Source: Flavimarina sp. Hel_I_48
GTDB taxonomy: Bacteria > Bacteroidota > Bacteroidia > Flavobacteriales > Flavobacteriaceae
Assembly: GCF_000733945.1 (NCBI RefSeq)
Contig: NZ_JPOL01000003.1
Span: forward strand, 248,001 to 312,000
Direction of reading: 5' to 3'
DNA: 64,000 bases
Shown: positions 9,664 to 19,202 of the stretch, in pieces
Layout of the letters: each line of letters opens with the position of its first letter
Numbering within the stretch: position 1 is the first letter of the stretch
The notes under the pieces: generated by a model
What the model saw: only the letters and a program-made list of their open reading frames with translations
What the model was told of the DNA's origin: nothing
Databases searched by the model: none
Program-made: the position numbers and the translations under genes

Positions 9664-9706
9664 CGTAACGTAAAACCAAACAACATGGTTTTACGTTACG
9701 TTATTT
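9661..9706 (+). terminator. Perfect 17-bp inverted repeat at end of the LOG gene
   Basis: Arms at 9661-9677 and 9687-9703 are exact reverse complements with a 9-base loop; the stop codon TAA is the first triplet of the left arm. The tail (TTTAG) is weak for a classical terminator, but the stem would stop or stabilise the uvrA-LOG transcript. Confidence 0.6.
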
Positions 9707-9788
9707 AGTTGGCAAGCAACTATGAGCTATTCTTGTAATAGCTTCATTACCTATTTTTCCGTTAAAATGATATAAGACCACAACCACT

Positions 9789-12614
9789 TTGAGCAAATTC
9801 TTTTCCGTTATTCTTATTTGTATTTTTTGTAGCCCCATGTTGTGGGGCCAGAACAGCATTCATATCAACGGAAAACTGAACACCGCTAACCACACGCTGC
9901 AATTACAGCAGGAAACCGTTTTCAGGAATACCTCAAAGGATACACTGTACGAGATCGTTTTTAACGATTGGGCGAATAGTTTTTCTTCTAAAGAGTCTGC
10001 ACTTGCAAAACGTTTTGCAGAAAACTACGACCGGCGTTTTCATCTTGCCCAAAAGGAATACCGCGGGGCAACACGAATGCAATCTGTTGCTGATGAAAAC
10101 TTTCAGAACTTAAAATTTTCTCGTTCCAAAGGTGAAGTTGATATTCTCAAGGTAACTCTGAAAACCCCACTTTTGCCCGGAAAATCGGCTAAAATCAGGA
10201 TTTCTTATGAGGTAAAAATCCAGGATGCGCGTTTTACACGTTACGGGGTTCTTGATGATGGGGATTATAACCTGAGATATTGGTTTTTAGCTCCTGCGGT
10301 TTACGATGGCAAATGGCATGGTTACAGCAATAAAAATCTGGATGATCTGTACATGAGCCCCACAGATTTTGAGATTTCGCTTGAACTTCCCAACGGTATG
10401 AAGGCGCTTTCAGAACTCAATCAAAACACCGAAAATCTACCCGATTCGACTCATTTTAAGGCCATTTTTACAGGAAATGACCGTATTCAGGCTACACTTT
10501 ACCTTCGTCAAACGCCCAATTTTGAATTTGTGGAAACAGGCGATTTTAAAGTACTTACGAATATTTACGATTCAAAAGTGGATCCTGCCAATCGCGCCGT
10601 TGTTATAGACAAAGTTTCCAGTTATCTTACCCAAGAATTGGGTCCCTACCCTTTTGAGAAATTATTGCTTTCAGAAGAAGATTACAGGGAAAACCCTGTT
10701 TATGGCCTCAATCAACTGCCAGATTTTATTAGTCCGTTTCCCAGTGGATTTCAGTACGAACTACAGATTCTAAAGAGCGAAGTCAATCAGTTTGTTGATA
10801 ATACGCTACTTTTTAATCCCCGGGAAGATCGCTGGGTAAGCGATGCCATTAAGACGTACCTGATGATGCGTTATGTGGATAAGCATTACCCAAAATTAAA
10901 AGTAATAGGAAATCTGGAACGCTACTGGTTGTTGCGACAGTACAATATTTCTACTTTAGAATTTAACGACCAGTACAATTTGCTGTACCTGCACATGGCA
11001 CGACTCAATCTTGATCAGTCATTGAGCACCCCTAACGATTCCCTGATCAAATTCAATAAAAATATTGCCAATGCCTACAAAGCAGGTAGTGGCCTAAATT
11101 ACTTACAAGCTTACGTGGGTGAGAATGTGATTGACAGCACCATCACCCAGTTTTATAAAGCGGAAAGATTAAAGGCAACCTCTTCTTCCCTTTTTGAAGA
11201 ATTACTTCGGAAGAATACTAATAAAAACCTTGATTGGTTCTTTGACGAATATGTCAATACAAGAGTGAAAATTGACTACAAATTACAACGGATTAGAAAG
11301 CGTGGGGATTCACTCTACCTTAAAATTCAGAATAAGCGCGAGAACACCATGCCCATACCGGTATATGGCATGAACAAAGACAGTGTGGTTTCAAAGCAGT
11401 GGCTTCAGGGTTTTAAAGGTGAAAAAGAAATCGCCATCAACGCGGAAGGAATTGACCGTGTGGCGATCAATCAAGACGGCACGGTACCCGAATTCAATAG
11501 AAGGAACAATTATAAAAAAGTAAACCCATTTTTAGGATTTCATAAACCTGTACAATTTAAATTGTTTCAGGATCTTGAAAATCCAGCAAAAAGTCAGGTG
11601 TTTTTTATGCCGGTTTTTGAATATAACTTTTATGACGGTATTTCCCTGGGAGCACGTATGTACAATAAAACCTTGCTCTCTAAGGCGTTCAGTTATAGCG
11701 TAGAACCCCAATTTGGTTTTAAATCTAAAGCTATACTGGGCAGCGTGGGACTTAGCTATACCCAAAACATTGAGGAAGGTAATCTTTATGCCATTCGGTA
11801 TGGGATTTCTGCCTCTTCACAGTCTTTTGCTCCAGATGCCTTCTACAATAAATACAGTCCGTTTATGACCTTTGCCTTTAGGACAGATGATTTTAGGTCA
11901 GATAAACGCCAATTTTTAACCATTAGCAGTATAAATGTATCCCGGGATGCCTCAGAATTTATCACCAACGAAGATCCTGACTACAATGTGTTTAACGTGC
12001 GCTATTCCAATAGTAGTCCGGGGGTTATCGATGCTTTCAGCTGGAATACCGATTTTCAGTTGGCCAAAAAATTCAGTAAAATTTCGGCAACCGCAAAATA
12101 CAAGAAAGTCTTCTTAAATAACAGGCAGTTTGATTTCAGGCTCTTTGCCGGTACGTTTTTGTACAACGATACGCGTTCTGATGGCGATTTTTTCAGCTTT
12201 GCCCTTGACCGTCCCACAGATTACCTCTTCAATTACAATTATTACGGAAGGTCAGAAAGCAGCGGACTCTTTAGCCAGCAGCTTATAATTTCAGAAGGTG
12301 GATTCAAATCCCAACTCGAACAGCCCTTTGCAAATGAATGGATGGCCACGGCAAATGCAAGTACAACGTTGTACCGTTTTCTGCATGTTTATGGCGACGT
12401 GGGTATGTATAAAAGCCTTGATAAGGACGCTCGTTTTGTTTTTGACAGTGGCGTAAGGGCGGTGCTGGTTGAAGATTATTTTGAACTGTATTTACCAGTT
12501 TTATCGTCTAAAGGTTGGGAAATTGGTCAGCCGGATTATGATCAGAAGATACGGTTTATCGTGACGTTGAGCCTACGTACCTTACTAAATCTCTTCACCA
12601 GAAAATGGTATTAA
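9789..12614 (+). CDS. Secreted M1-aminopeptidase-like protein with degenerate active site and barrel-like C-terminus
   Basis: A 941-residue protein starting at TTG, with a signal peptide ending at about residue 20 (MLWGQ). Residues 25-250 resemble the M1 N-terminal beta-saddle and 260-480 the gluzincin catalytic fold. The zinc motif is ruined: the HExxH position reads S330-E331-V-N-Q334, and the downstream glutamate motif reads WVSDAIKTY (D352 for E). The exopeptidase GxMEN loop is replaced by GLNQLPDF. Roughly residues 580-941 are rich in alternating aromatic/polar strands and end with a C-terminal aromatic (RKWY), like an outer-membrane beta-barrel. This suggests a catalytically dead peptidase domain attached to an outer-membrane anchor. 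The function is unknown; it could bind peptides or aid envelope assembly. Confidence 0.7.
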   Translation: MSKFFSVILICIFCSPMLWGQNSIHINGKLNTANHTLQLQQETVFRNTSKDTLYEIVFNDWANSFSSKESALAKRFAENYDRRFHLAQKEYRGATRMQSVADENFQNLKFSRSKGEVDILKVTLKTPLLPGKSAKIRISYEVKIQDARFTRYGVLDDGDYNLRYWFLAPAVYDGKWHGYSNKNLDDLYMSPTDFEISLELPNGMKALSELNQNTENLPDSTHFKAIFTGNDRIQATLYLRQTPNFEFVETGDFKVLTNIYDSKVDPANRAVVIDKVSSYLTQELGPYPFEKLLLSEEDYRENPVYGLNQLPDFISPFPSGFQYELQILKSEVNQFVDNTLLFNPREDRWVSDAIKTYLMMRYVDKHYPKLKVIGNLERYWLLRQYNISTLEFNDQYNLLYLHMARLNLDQSLSTPNDSLIKFNKNIANAYKAGSGLNYLQAYVGENVIDSTITQFYKAERLKATSSSLFEELLRKNTNKNLDWFFDEYVNTRVKIDYKLQRIRKRGDSLYLKIQNKRENTMPIPVYGMNKDSVVSKQWLQGFKGEKEIAINAEGIDRVAINQDGTVPEFNRRNNYKKVNPFLGFHKPVQFKLFQDLENPAKSQVFFMPVFEYNFYDGISLGARMYNKTLLSKAFSYSVEPQFGFKSKAILGSVGLSYTQNIEEGNLYAIRYGISASSQSFAPDAFYNKYSPFMTFAFRTDDFRSDKRQFLTISSINVSRDASEFITNEDPDYNVFNVRYSNSSPGVIDAFSWNTDFQLAKKFSKISATAKYKKVFLNNRQFDFRLFAGTFLYNDTRSDGDFFSFALDRPTDYLFNYNYYGRSESSGLFSQQLIISEGGFKSQLEQPFANEWMATANASTTLYRFLHVYGDVGMYKSLDKDARFVFDSGVRAVLVEDYFELYLPVLSSKGWEIGQPDYDQKIRFIVTLSLRTLLNLFTRKWY

Positions 12615-12776
12615 CATCTTTTACCTACTAATTATCCAAGATTGGCAAATCGGAATTTTATAACAATAAATTGAGGATTGTGCAGCAAAATCCATAATAA
12701 ACATCTATTAGTTATCATAACCGCACTATTTCAGCTATCGTTTAAAAAATTATCATTTCGTTAGCTTTTGTTCAGA

Positions 12777-12807
12777 TTGGTTCGACGGCATATTTTACCT
12801 ACTTTTG
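12777..12807 (+). promoter_or_regulatory. Bacteroidota promoter for the E1 gene
   Basis: TTG at 12777-12779, then a 20-base spacer, then exact TAnnTTTG (TACTTTTG) at 12800-12807. This is the best -33/-7 pair in the window; it places the transcript start about 15 bases before the ATG. Confidence 0.6.
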
Positions 12808-12826
12808 CAGAATAATACGATACCCT

Positions 12827-15235
12827 ATGGCTACACAAGCAGACAGTACTACATCGCTTTCGTTTGACGATTTTAAGGAAACCGTTATTCAGGATTATAA
12901 AATCGCGGTGATGAGCAGGGAATGTAGTTTACTGGGACGTAGGGAAGTACTTACCGGAAAAGCAAAATTTGGTATTTTTGGCGATGGTAAAGAACTTCCG
13001 CAGCTAGCCATGGCAAAAGCATTCAAAAAGGGAGATTGGCGTGCCGGTTATTACCGGGATCAAACCTTTATGATGGCCATAGGAAAGCTGACCATAGAAA
13101 ATTTCTTTGCGGGTCTTTATGCCCACGCAAGTTTAGAGCACGACCCCATGAGTGCCGGGAAGCAAATGGGAGGCCACTTTGGAACCCATAGCGTCTCAAG
13201 TGATTCTTCAAACGATCTTACCGCGCAATATAACAGCAGCGCAGATATCTCCCCCACTGCCGGACAAATGCCAAGATTGCTGGGACTGGCCCAGGCCTCT
13301 AAACTATTCAGGCAACTCCCTGATTCAGAAAAGGAAGGACGTAGTATAAATGGTGATGAAGTCGCATGGGGAACCATAGGAAATGCAAGTACTAGTGAGG
13401 GTTTGTTTTTTGAAACGGTAAATGCTGCAGGTGTTTTGCAGGTACCTATGGTCATTTGTGTATGGGACGATGATTATGGTATTTCGGTTCACGCGAAGCA
13501 CCAGACCACAAAACAGGATATTTCCAAAATATTAGCAGGTTTTCAGCGCAATGAAGAGGAAAACGGTTTTGAAATGATACAGGTAAAGGGCTGGGACTAT
13601 CCCGCGCTCGTGGATGCCTTTGAGAAAGCTGGTAGCATTGCACGGAAGGAACACGTACCTGTTTTATTGCACGTTAAAGAACTTACACAACCACAAGGGC
13701 ATTCCACATCAGGCTCACACGAACGTTACAAAAGCAAAGATCGCCTCAACTGGGAGAAAGAGCATGACTGTAATCTGAAGCTTCGGGAATGGATGATCGC
13801 AAACCAGATCGCCACAGATGAGGAGCTTGTAGAAATGGAAAAACAGATCAAACGGAACGTGCGCGAAGGAAAACGTCGCGCCTGGGATGCGTTCCTAAAT
13901 CCCATAAAAGCTGAAAAGAAAAAGGTAATTACGCTTCTGGATACGCTAATCAAAGAGAGTGAAAACGGCCAGTTTATAAAACCTTTGCGTAACCAACTGA
14001 ACGACGAAAAAGACGCGCTTAAAAACGACGTGATTTCCATAGCGCGCAAAGTCCTTCGATTGGTCCGTAACGAAGAAATCACCGCCCGAAAAGAATTACA
14101 GGAATGGGTGGGTTCTTATATAGAAACCCAACAACCGGCGTACAGCGGTCATTTATATAATGAAACCGCAGGAGCTGCCATCCATATAGAAACCGTAGAA
14201 CCTGTTTACGCGCCAGATGCAGATAAGGTGGACGCGCGTGTCATTTTGCGGGATAATTTTAATAATTTATTCGCGAAACATCCTAATATTCTTGTTTTTG
14301 GGGAGGATTCTGGGGCGATAGGTGATGTAAACCAGGGCCTGGAGGGCATGCAGGAAAAATATGGCGAACTTCGCGTCGCAGATGTTGGTATTCGTGAAGC
14401 GACTATCGTGGGACAGGGAATAGGTCTTGCCCTGCGCGGTTTTAGGCCTATTGCAGAGATTCAATATCTCGATTATATTCTCTATGCGCTAATGACTTTG
14501 AGTGATGACCTCGCTACGCTGCGTTACCGCACGCATGGTACACAGACTGCTCCATTGATTGTGCGCACCCGTGGTCACCGTCTGGAAGGAATATGGCACA
14601 GCGGTTCACAAATGGCAGCGCTCCTCGATCTGCTTCGCGGAATGTATGTTCTTGTACCGCGCAATATGACCAAAGCGGCAGGTTTTTATAATACGTTAAT
14701 GCAAAGTGACGAGCCGGCGCTGATCATAGAATGCCTCAACGGGTATCGCTTAAAAGAAAAAATGCCGGAAAATCTTGACGAACTGCGTACGGCTATTGGT
14801 CAGGTGGAAGTACTCAAAGAAGGCACTGATATTACATTACTTTCTTATGGAAGTACGTTGCGCATTGTCATGGAAACTGCAAAGGACCTACAAAGTGTGG
14901 GCATAGATGCCGAAGTTATTGATGCGCAAAGTTTGCTTCCTTTTGACCTTAAAAAGGAAACCGTGAAAAGTGTTGCCAAAACCAGTCGGCTGCTTGTTAT
15001 TGATGAAGATATGCCCGGTGGTGCATCTGCCTATTTGCTGCAACAGGTAATAGAGGGGCAAAATGCCTATAAATTACTGGATAGCGCGCCGCAGACCCTG
15101 ACCGCAAAACCACACCGACCAGCGTATGGAACTGATGGGGATTATTTTTCTAAACCTTCTGCTGAAGATATTTTTGAAAAAGTATATACCATGATGCGTG
15201 AGGTGCGACCGGCAGATTTTCCGGAGATAAGATAA
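12827..15235 (+). CDS. Branched-chain 2-oxoacid dehydrogenase E1 component, alpha-beta fusion
   Basis: Thiamine-diphosphate decarboxylase of a 2-oxoacid dehydrogenase complex, probably 2-oxoisovalerate (branched-chain) type, with alpha and beta chains in one 802-residue polypeptide. The alpha half (about 1-330) carries the cofactor motif GDEVAWGTIGNAS at 176-188. A helical linker with many Lys/Glu follows (about 335-450). The beta half starts near VDARVILRDNF and contains LVFGEDSG, VGIREATIVGQG and the C-terminal transketolase domain (LLSYGSTL, DAQSLLPFD). E2 and E3 genes are not adjacent. It supplies branched acyl-CoA for iso-fatty acids typical of the phylum (inference). Its stop is only eight bases from the convergent PH-domain gene. 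Confidence 0.9.
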   Translation: MATQADSTTSLSFDDFKETVIQDYKIAVMSRECSLLGRREVLTGKAKFGIFGDGKELPQLAMAKAFKKGDWRAGYYRDQTFMMAIGKLTIENFFAGLYAHASLEHDPMSAGKQMGGHFGTHSVSSDSSNDLTAQYNSSADISPTAGQMPRLLGLAQASKLFRQLPDSEKEGRSINGDEVAWGTIGNASTSEGLFFETVNAAGVLQVPMVICVWDDDYGISVHAKHQTTKQDISKILAGFQRNEEENGFEMIQVKGWDYPALVDAFEKAGSIARKEHVPVLLHVKELTQPQGHSTSGSHERYKSKDRLNWEKEHDCNLKLREWMIANQIATDEELVEMEKQIKRNVREGKRRAWDAFLNPIKAEKKKVITLLDTLIKESENGQFIKPLRNQLNDEKDALKNDVISIARKVLRLVRNEEITARKELQEWVGSYIETQQPAYSGHLYNETAGAAIHIETVEPVYAPDADKVDARVILRDNFNNLFAKHPNILVFGEDSGAIGDVNQGLEGMQEKYGELRVADVGIREATIVGQGIGLALRGFRPIAEIQYLDYILYALMTLSDDLATLRYRTHGTQTAPLIVRTRGHRLEGIWHSGSQMAALLDLLRGMYVLVPRNMTKAAGFYNTLMQSDEPALIIECLNGYRLKEKMPENLDELRTAIGQVEVLKEGTDITLLSYGSTLRIVMETAKDLQSVGIDAEVIDAQSLLPFDLKKETVKSVAKTSRLLVIDEDMPGGASAYLLQQVIEGQNAYKLLDSAPQTLTAKPHRPAYGTDGDYFSKPSAEDIFEKVYTMMREVRPADFPEIR

Positions 15236-15243
15236 TATTCGGT

Positions 15244-16779
15244 TTACATCCAGGGTTTTGCTGCTGTTTCTATTTTATAGAGTCCGTAGTTTACCTGGCT
15301 CAATACCGCGCCATTTACTGCCATAAACGAAACATCTCCGCTGGCTGTATGAAAAACAAGGTTATACACATTTCGCTTTTTATACCATAAAGGTTGTTTG
15401 ACACTTATGGATTGTAACTTGTAAAATGGGATTATTTCGGTCTTTTTAGTCCATAAACCGGTTTTTTTGATCAGAAATTCACTGGTAAATTCCAATTTTA
15501 TGGCCTTATATGAAAACCATTTCAAGTAGATCATTGCTGGTAGATAGATAAGGAAAACCGGCAGAATAAAGTTAAATGCAAAATTCTCCAGAAATATATA
15601 CCATAACAACAAACCTATCATCAATGGTAAAAGACCAAAGAAACATTGCCTTACGAATAAAAGTTTATTCGGTCTAAAAGACTCCTTTGTTGCTCCTGGA
15701 TCTATTTCAAATACGAAATTTTGAATTTTTGAAACGATTTCTTCCGGTATGCCCGGAACTTTAATTTTACTTTTTTCACTTTCCTCAACACTGTTCACCA
15801 GTGAAAATTGTAGATTATATAAGTTGAGATAGCGCTGTACCGGATTTACTTTTATGGTGAAAATCTGTATCCGTTCCGGTTTGAGTGCGACACGGGTATT
15901 TGTCTTTAAACCCATTTCCAGTTGTAGTTCCTTCCCGGTGCGTGTAAGCTTAAGACCGTAGTATTTAATAAAAACTTCCGTAGTGGTAATAAGGATACCA
16001 ACGAGAAAAAGTATGGGCAATGCTATAAATAAGAGTGTAAGGGTATAGTTCGTACTGATATACGTATCGTAAAGGTTTTCCAACTGGAGATTGTAGTCTT
16101 CGTCTATCAGGTTTGTATCGAATTGCTGAAGTATGGAACCTGCAAAAATCAAAAGTATCCACACACCCCGCAGATAATTTGTAGATAAACCAATGCGAAG
16201 CAATTTTCCAAAGGATAAGCGGTACGTCCATAATTCTTTTGGCAATGGCTGAGCAGTGGCTTCATTTTTCTTATCAAAATCTGGACTTTCTTCGACTGGA
16301 GCTGATTGAACTTCCTTTAAAAGTGCAGCTTGTAAGAGATCAGCATTCGCTCGTGATAGTGCTTTGATCTTTACTTCTTCGGCCTTGCTGCCAGCAGTAT
16401 CAATCACAACTTCGTAAACATTGATTACACGTTGGAGCAAATCCCTTTTAAAATAGACCTGTTGGATTTTATCGAAAGGAATTGCTATTTCCGTAGTGCT
16501 AAAAACCCCTTGTTTTAGGATGAATTCGGCTTTATTGTAATCAATGTGAAATATAAAACGCCTATAGGCCAGTATGCTGTAAATAATGAGCCAAATAGCC
16601 AATAAAACGGCTCCAAAAAGTAAGTAAAACAGCTTATCACCCGTTATTTTACCAAACAGAATATAAGCTCCCAGAACCCATAAACCTCTCAGGGATTTGA
16701 ATGCTGAAGCTACAAAAATGAGCAAAATACCTACCGGGGATTGTAATTGGGGCCGGGTAAAAGGTTTAGAAGGCTGCAT
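15244..16779 (-). CDS. YdbT-like membrane protein with three bacterial PH (DUF304) domains
   Basis: A 511-residue integral membrane protein. Three bPH2-type modules are recognisable, each following hydrophobic segments: around residues 75-150 (core IPFDKIQQVYFKR), 270-340 (LKPERIQIFTIK) and 430-500 (IPFYKLQSISVKQ). Membrane segments occur near residues 15-70, 195-260 and 370-410. It matches the YdbT family that is encoded with YdbS in many bacteria. Proposed roles are in envelope stress or protection against certain antimicrobials; no biochemical activity is established. Its start overlaps the end of the upstream PH gene by 14 bases, indicating a coupled pair. Confidence 0.85.
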   Translation of the reverse strand: MQPSKPFTRPQLQSPVGILLIFVASAFKSLRGLWVLGAYILFGKITGDKLFYLLFGAVLLAIWLIIYSILAYRRFIFHIDYNKAEFILKQGVFSTTEIAIPFDKIQQVYFKRDLLQRVINVYEVVIDTAGSKAEEVKIKALSRANADLLQAALLKEVQSAPVEESPDFDKKNEATAQPLPKELWTYRLSFGKLLRIGLSTNYLRGVWILLIFAGSILQQFDTNLIDEDYNLQLENLYDTYISTNYTLTLLFIALPILFLVGILITTTEVFIKYYGLKLTRTGKELQLEMGLKTNTRVALKPERIQIFTIKVNPVQRYLNLYNLQFSLVNSVEESEKSKIKVPGIPEEIVSKIQNFVFEIDPGATKESFRPNKLLFVRQCFFGLLPLMIGLLLWYIFLENFAFNFILPVFLIYLPAMIYLKWFSYKAIKLEFTSEFLIKKTGLWTKKTEIIPFYKLQSISVKQPLWYKKRNVYNLVFHTASGDVSFMAVNGAVLSQVNYGLYKIETAAKPWM

Positions 16780-17281
16780 AATCCCCTTCTTTCACGATTG
16801 CTTCTTTTACGGCCGTGGCACGCTGTGGTTCTAGTCCGGGGATATTGATATCGCTTCCACTGCCCCCTGCTGTATAAATCTGTAGCGTGGCGATCTTTAA
16901 GGATTTATCTAAAATCCCCTGAGAAATGGAAACATGCTGAATACGACTGAAGGGAATAATTGTAGTTTTTTCAAATAAAAATCCCCGTCTGAATACGATA
17001 TCCCGCTCCCGAAGGGCATAGCCATACACCTCCTGATTTTTGAAAATCAAAAAGTACTGAAAGCCGAAAAATAAGATTCCAGCAACTGCTGCATAATACA
17101 CTAGAAAATTTGCTTCGTAATAAAACCAAATACTTAAACCAACAGTGATTACCATAAGCCACAGCGTTAAACCGATCAATGCCTTTGTACGCTGTTTTAT
17201 GGATATAGGCTCCAGTACAAGCGATTCATAGCGAGGAAGGTCACTGCTAAGTATCTGATGGTTTGTAAAGCTGTTTTCCAA
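16766..17281 (-). CDS. YdbS-like membrane protein with one bacterial PH domain
   Basis: A 171-residue protein with two adjacent transmembrane helices (about residues 35-80) and a C-terminal bPH2 domain that shows the family core IPFSRIQHVSISQG and LQIYTAGGSG. It is the small partner of the YdbS/YdbT pair and overlaps the larger partner by 14 bases. It starts 24 bases after the menB stop, so both PH genes may be read through from the menaquinone genes. Confidence 0.85.
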   Translation of the reverse strand: MENSFTNHQILSSDLPRYESLVLEPISIKQRTKALIGLTLWLMVITVGLSIWFYYEANFLVYYAAVAGILFFGFQYFLIFKNQEVYGYALRERDIVFRRGFLFEKTTIIPFSRIQHVSISQGILDKSLKIATLQIYTAGGSGSDINIPGLEPQRATAVKEAIVKEGDYAAF

Positions 17282-17305
17282 GATTTTAAGTACTTCGATT
17301 CAATT

Positions 17306-18145
17306 TTATGGCAGCCATTTTTTGTCAAAGTTGGGCTTCCGTTTTTCAAGAAAGGCGTTGCGGCCTTCTTTGGCTTCATCGGTCATATAGGCAAGGCGCG
17401 TCGCCTCACCGGCAAAAACCTGTTGGCCTACCATTCCATCATCGGTAAGGTTCATACTGAATTTCAGCATTTTAATGGAAATAGGTGATTTCTGCAAAAT
17501 TTCCTGCGCCCATTCATAGGCAGTATCTTCAAGATCTTCGTGGGGAACAACGGCATTTACCATTCCCATTTCATAAGCTTCCTGAGCAGAATAATCCCGT
17601 CCCAAAAAGAAAATTTCGCGGGCACGCTTTTGACCAACCATTTTTGCCAAATAGGCCGAACCATAACCGCCGTCAAAACTGGTGACATCGGCATCGGTCT
17701 GCTTAAATATGGCATGTTCTTTACTGGCAAGCGTAAGATCACAAACCACGTGCAAACTATGGCCACCGCCTACTGCCCAACCGGGAACCACTGCAATAAC
17801 CGCTTTAGGCATAAAACGAATCAAGCGCTGCACATCAAGGATATTGAGACGGTGATAACCATCTTCCCCTACATAACCCTGATCACCGCGTACTTTCTGA
17901 TCACCCCCGCTGCAAAAACTATAGACACCATCTTTTGACGAAGGTCCTTCGGCAGAAAGCAGAACCACACCTATACTGGTATCTTCCTGCGCATCGTGAA
18001 AAGCTTTTAAAAGTTCAGAAGTCGTTTTTGGTCGGAATGCGTTGCGAACATCAGGCCTGTTAAAGGCGATACGTGCAACACCATTTGCCTTTTTATAGGT
18101 AATATCATCAAATTCTATAGCGGTTTGCCAGTCTGGTTGCTGCAT
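17306..18145 (-). CDS. menB: 1,4-dihydroxy-2-naphthoyl-CoA synthase
   Basis: A crotonase-fold enzyme that cyclises o-succinylbenzoyl-CoA to 1,4-dihydroxy-2-naphthoyl-CoA in menaquinone synthesis. The 279-residue length is typical. MenB-specific features are FNRPDVRNAFRP, the SGGDQKVRG loop, the oxyanion-hole region VVPGWAVGGGHSLH, and the C-terminal MTDEAKEGRNAFLEKRKPNF, which reaches into the neighbouring active site. It is separated from the upstream CvfB-like gene by three bases and lies in the menI-menF-menD neighbourhood. menA, menC and menE are not in the window. Confidence 0.96.
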   Translation of the reverse strand: MQQPDWQTAIEFDDITYKKANGVARIAFNRPDVRNAFRPKTTSELLKAFHDAQEDTSIGVVLLSAEGPSSKDGVYSFCSGGDQKVRGDQGYVGEDGYHRLNILDVQRLIRFMPKAVIAVVPGWAVGGGHSLHVVCDLTLASKEHAIFKQTDADVTSFDGGYGSAYLAKMVGQKRAREIFFLGRDYSAQEAYEMGMVNAVVPHEDLEDTAYEWAQEILQKSPISIKMLKFSMNLTDDGMVGQQVFAGEATRLAYMTDEAKEGRNAFLEKRKPNFDKKWLP

Positions 18146-18148
18146 GCC

Positions 18149-18988
18149 TTATTTTTTTGTGTTTAATACAATTTTATCTTCTTCTATAACAATCTCTCGT
18201 TCTTTATAGAGAACACCAATGGCTTTTTTGAAACTTTTCTTACTTATACCCAGTTGCGCCTGTATATCTTCAGGTTTGCTCTTATCGCTCAGCATGAGCT
18301 TACCACCATTGGCCTGCAACTCATCCATGATATATTTAGTGTTAGGCTCGATCCCTTTGTAGCCTTCCGGCTGAAGAACGACATCTATCTTCTTATCGTC
18401 ACGCACCCATTTGATATATCCCGGTAATTTGTCGCCTACACGCAAATCTTCAAAAATACTGTCCTTAAAAACGAGGCCCATGTGTTTGCCATTGATGATC
18501 ACGTTTGCACCGTGATCAGAATAGTGGGAAACCAGAAGATCAACTTTGTCAAACTTTTGCACTTCAATGTTGTCATTATCTGTAAACTGAGGTGTCTTTG
18601 TAGATCCTACCAAACGGTTTGATTTTTCATCCAGATAAAGATAGACCACATAAGATTGCCCTGCTTTCATGGGAGTCATTTGATTGCTATAGGGTACAAG
18701 CAATTCTTTGTCAAGCCCCCAGTCCACAAAAGCACCAATGCCTGTTACTGCCGTACAGCGTAAAAAAGCAAATCCATTTTTCTCTATAAAAGGTTTTAAG
18801 GTTGTGGCAACCGGTCGCTCTTCGTTGTCGAGATAAACAAAAACCTCAATGGAATCCTCCAGCTTAAAATTTTCTGGCGCATATTTTCCGGGTAGCAGGA
18901 CTTCATCCTCCTCTTCATTGCGTAAATAAAGTCCCGGACTCACGTCGCGATCAATAATCATTTTGTGGTAAGCGCCTATTTCTAACAT
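18149..18988 (-). CDS. CvfB-like S1-domain RNA-binding protein
   Basis: A 279-residue protein starting at MLEIGAYHKM, the standard CvfB-family N-terminus; an in-frame ATG 11 codons upstream is less likely. The family has tandem S1 domains (here about residues 1-60, 65-135 with GIGAFVDWGL, and 140-210) followed by a C-terminal winged helix (about 215-279). Staphylococcal CvfB affects virulence gene expression through RNA binding; the role in Bacteroidota is unknown. It has an exact TAnnTTTG box 21 bases upstream and a 180-base gap after menD, so it is probably transcribed from its own promoter together with menB. Confidence 0.86.
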   Translation of the reverse strand: MLEIGAYHKMIIDRDVSPGLYLRNEEEDEVLLPGKYAPENFKLEDSIEVFVYLDNEERPVATTLKPFIEKNGFAFLRCTAVTGIGAFVDWGLDKELLVPYSNQMTPMKAGQSYVVYLYLDEKSNRLVGSTKTPQFTDNDNIEVQKFDKVDLLVSHYSDHGANVIINGKHMGLVFKDSIFEDLRVGDKLPGYIKWVRDDKKIDVVLQPEGYKGIEPNTKYIMDELQANGGKLMLSDKSKPEDIQAQLGISKKSFKKAIGVLYKEREIVIEEDKIVLNTKK

Positions 18989-19008
18989 ATAGTATGGATT
19001 GTTTGTTG

Positions 19009-19016
19009 CAAAATTA
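19009..19016 (-). promoter_or_regulatory. Putative -7 box for the cvfB-like/menB transcript
   Basis: Exact TAnnTTTG (TAATTTTG, minus strand), 20 bases before the ATG at 18988. Confidence 0.45.
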
Positions 19017-19202
19017 AGCAACCTCGCACAACTTTAAACAGTGTGTGGTGCTTAAAAGAACTCAGAATATAGAATATATTTAAAGCATAACTATAAAATC
19101 TATCAATACTTATATATAGAAGAATAAATAGCGATATTTCAGCCAAAAAATGCTCAATATAGGCGATAAATTGCTGAATTTATACTATTTATCGATACTT
19201 TA

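Noticed and set aside
19081..19202. AT-rich spacer between the CvfB-like gene and menD with ATCGATA-like repeats, considered as an origin or regulatory array.
   Set aside because: No DnaA box cluster or consistent repeat unit; it is best read as ordinary AT-rich spacer.
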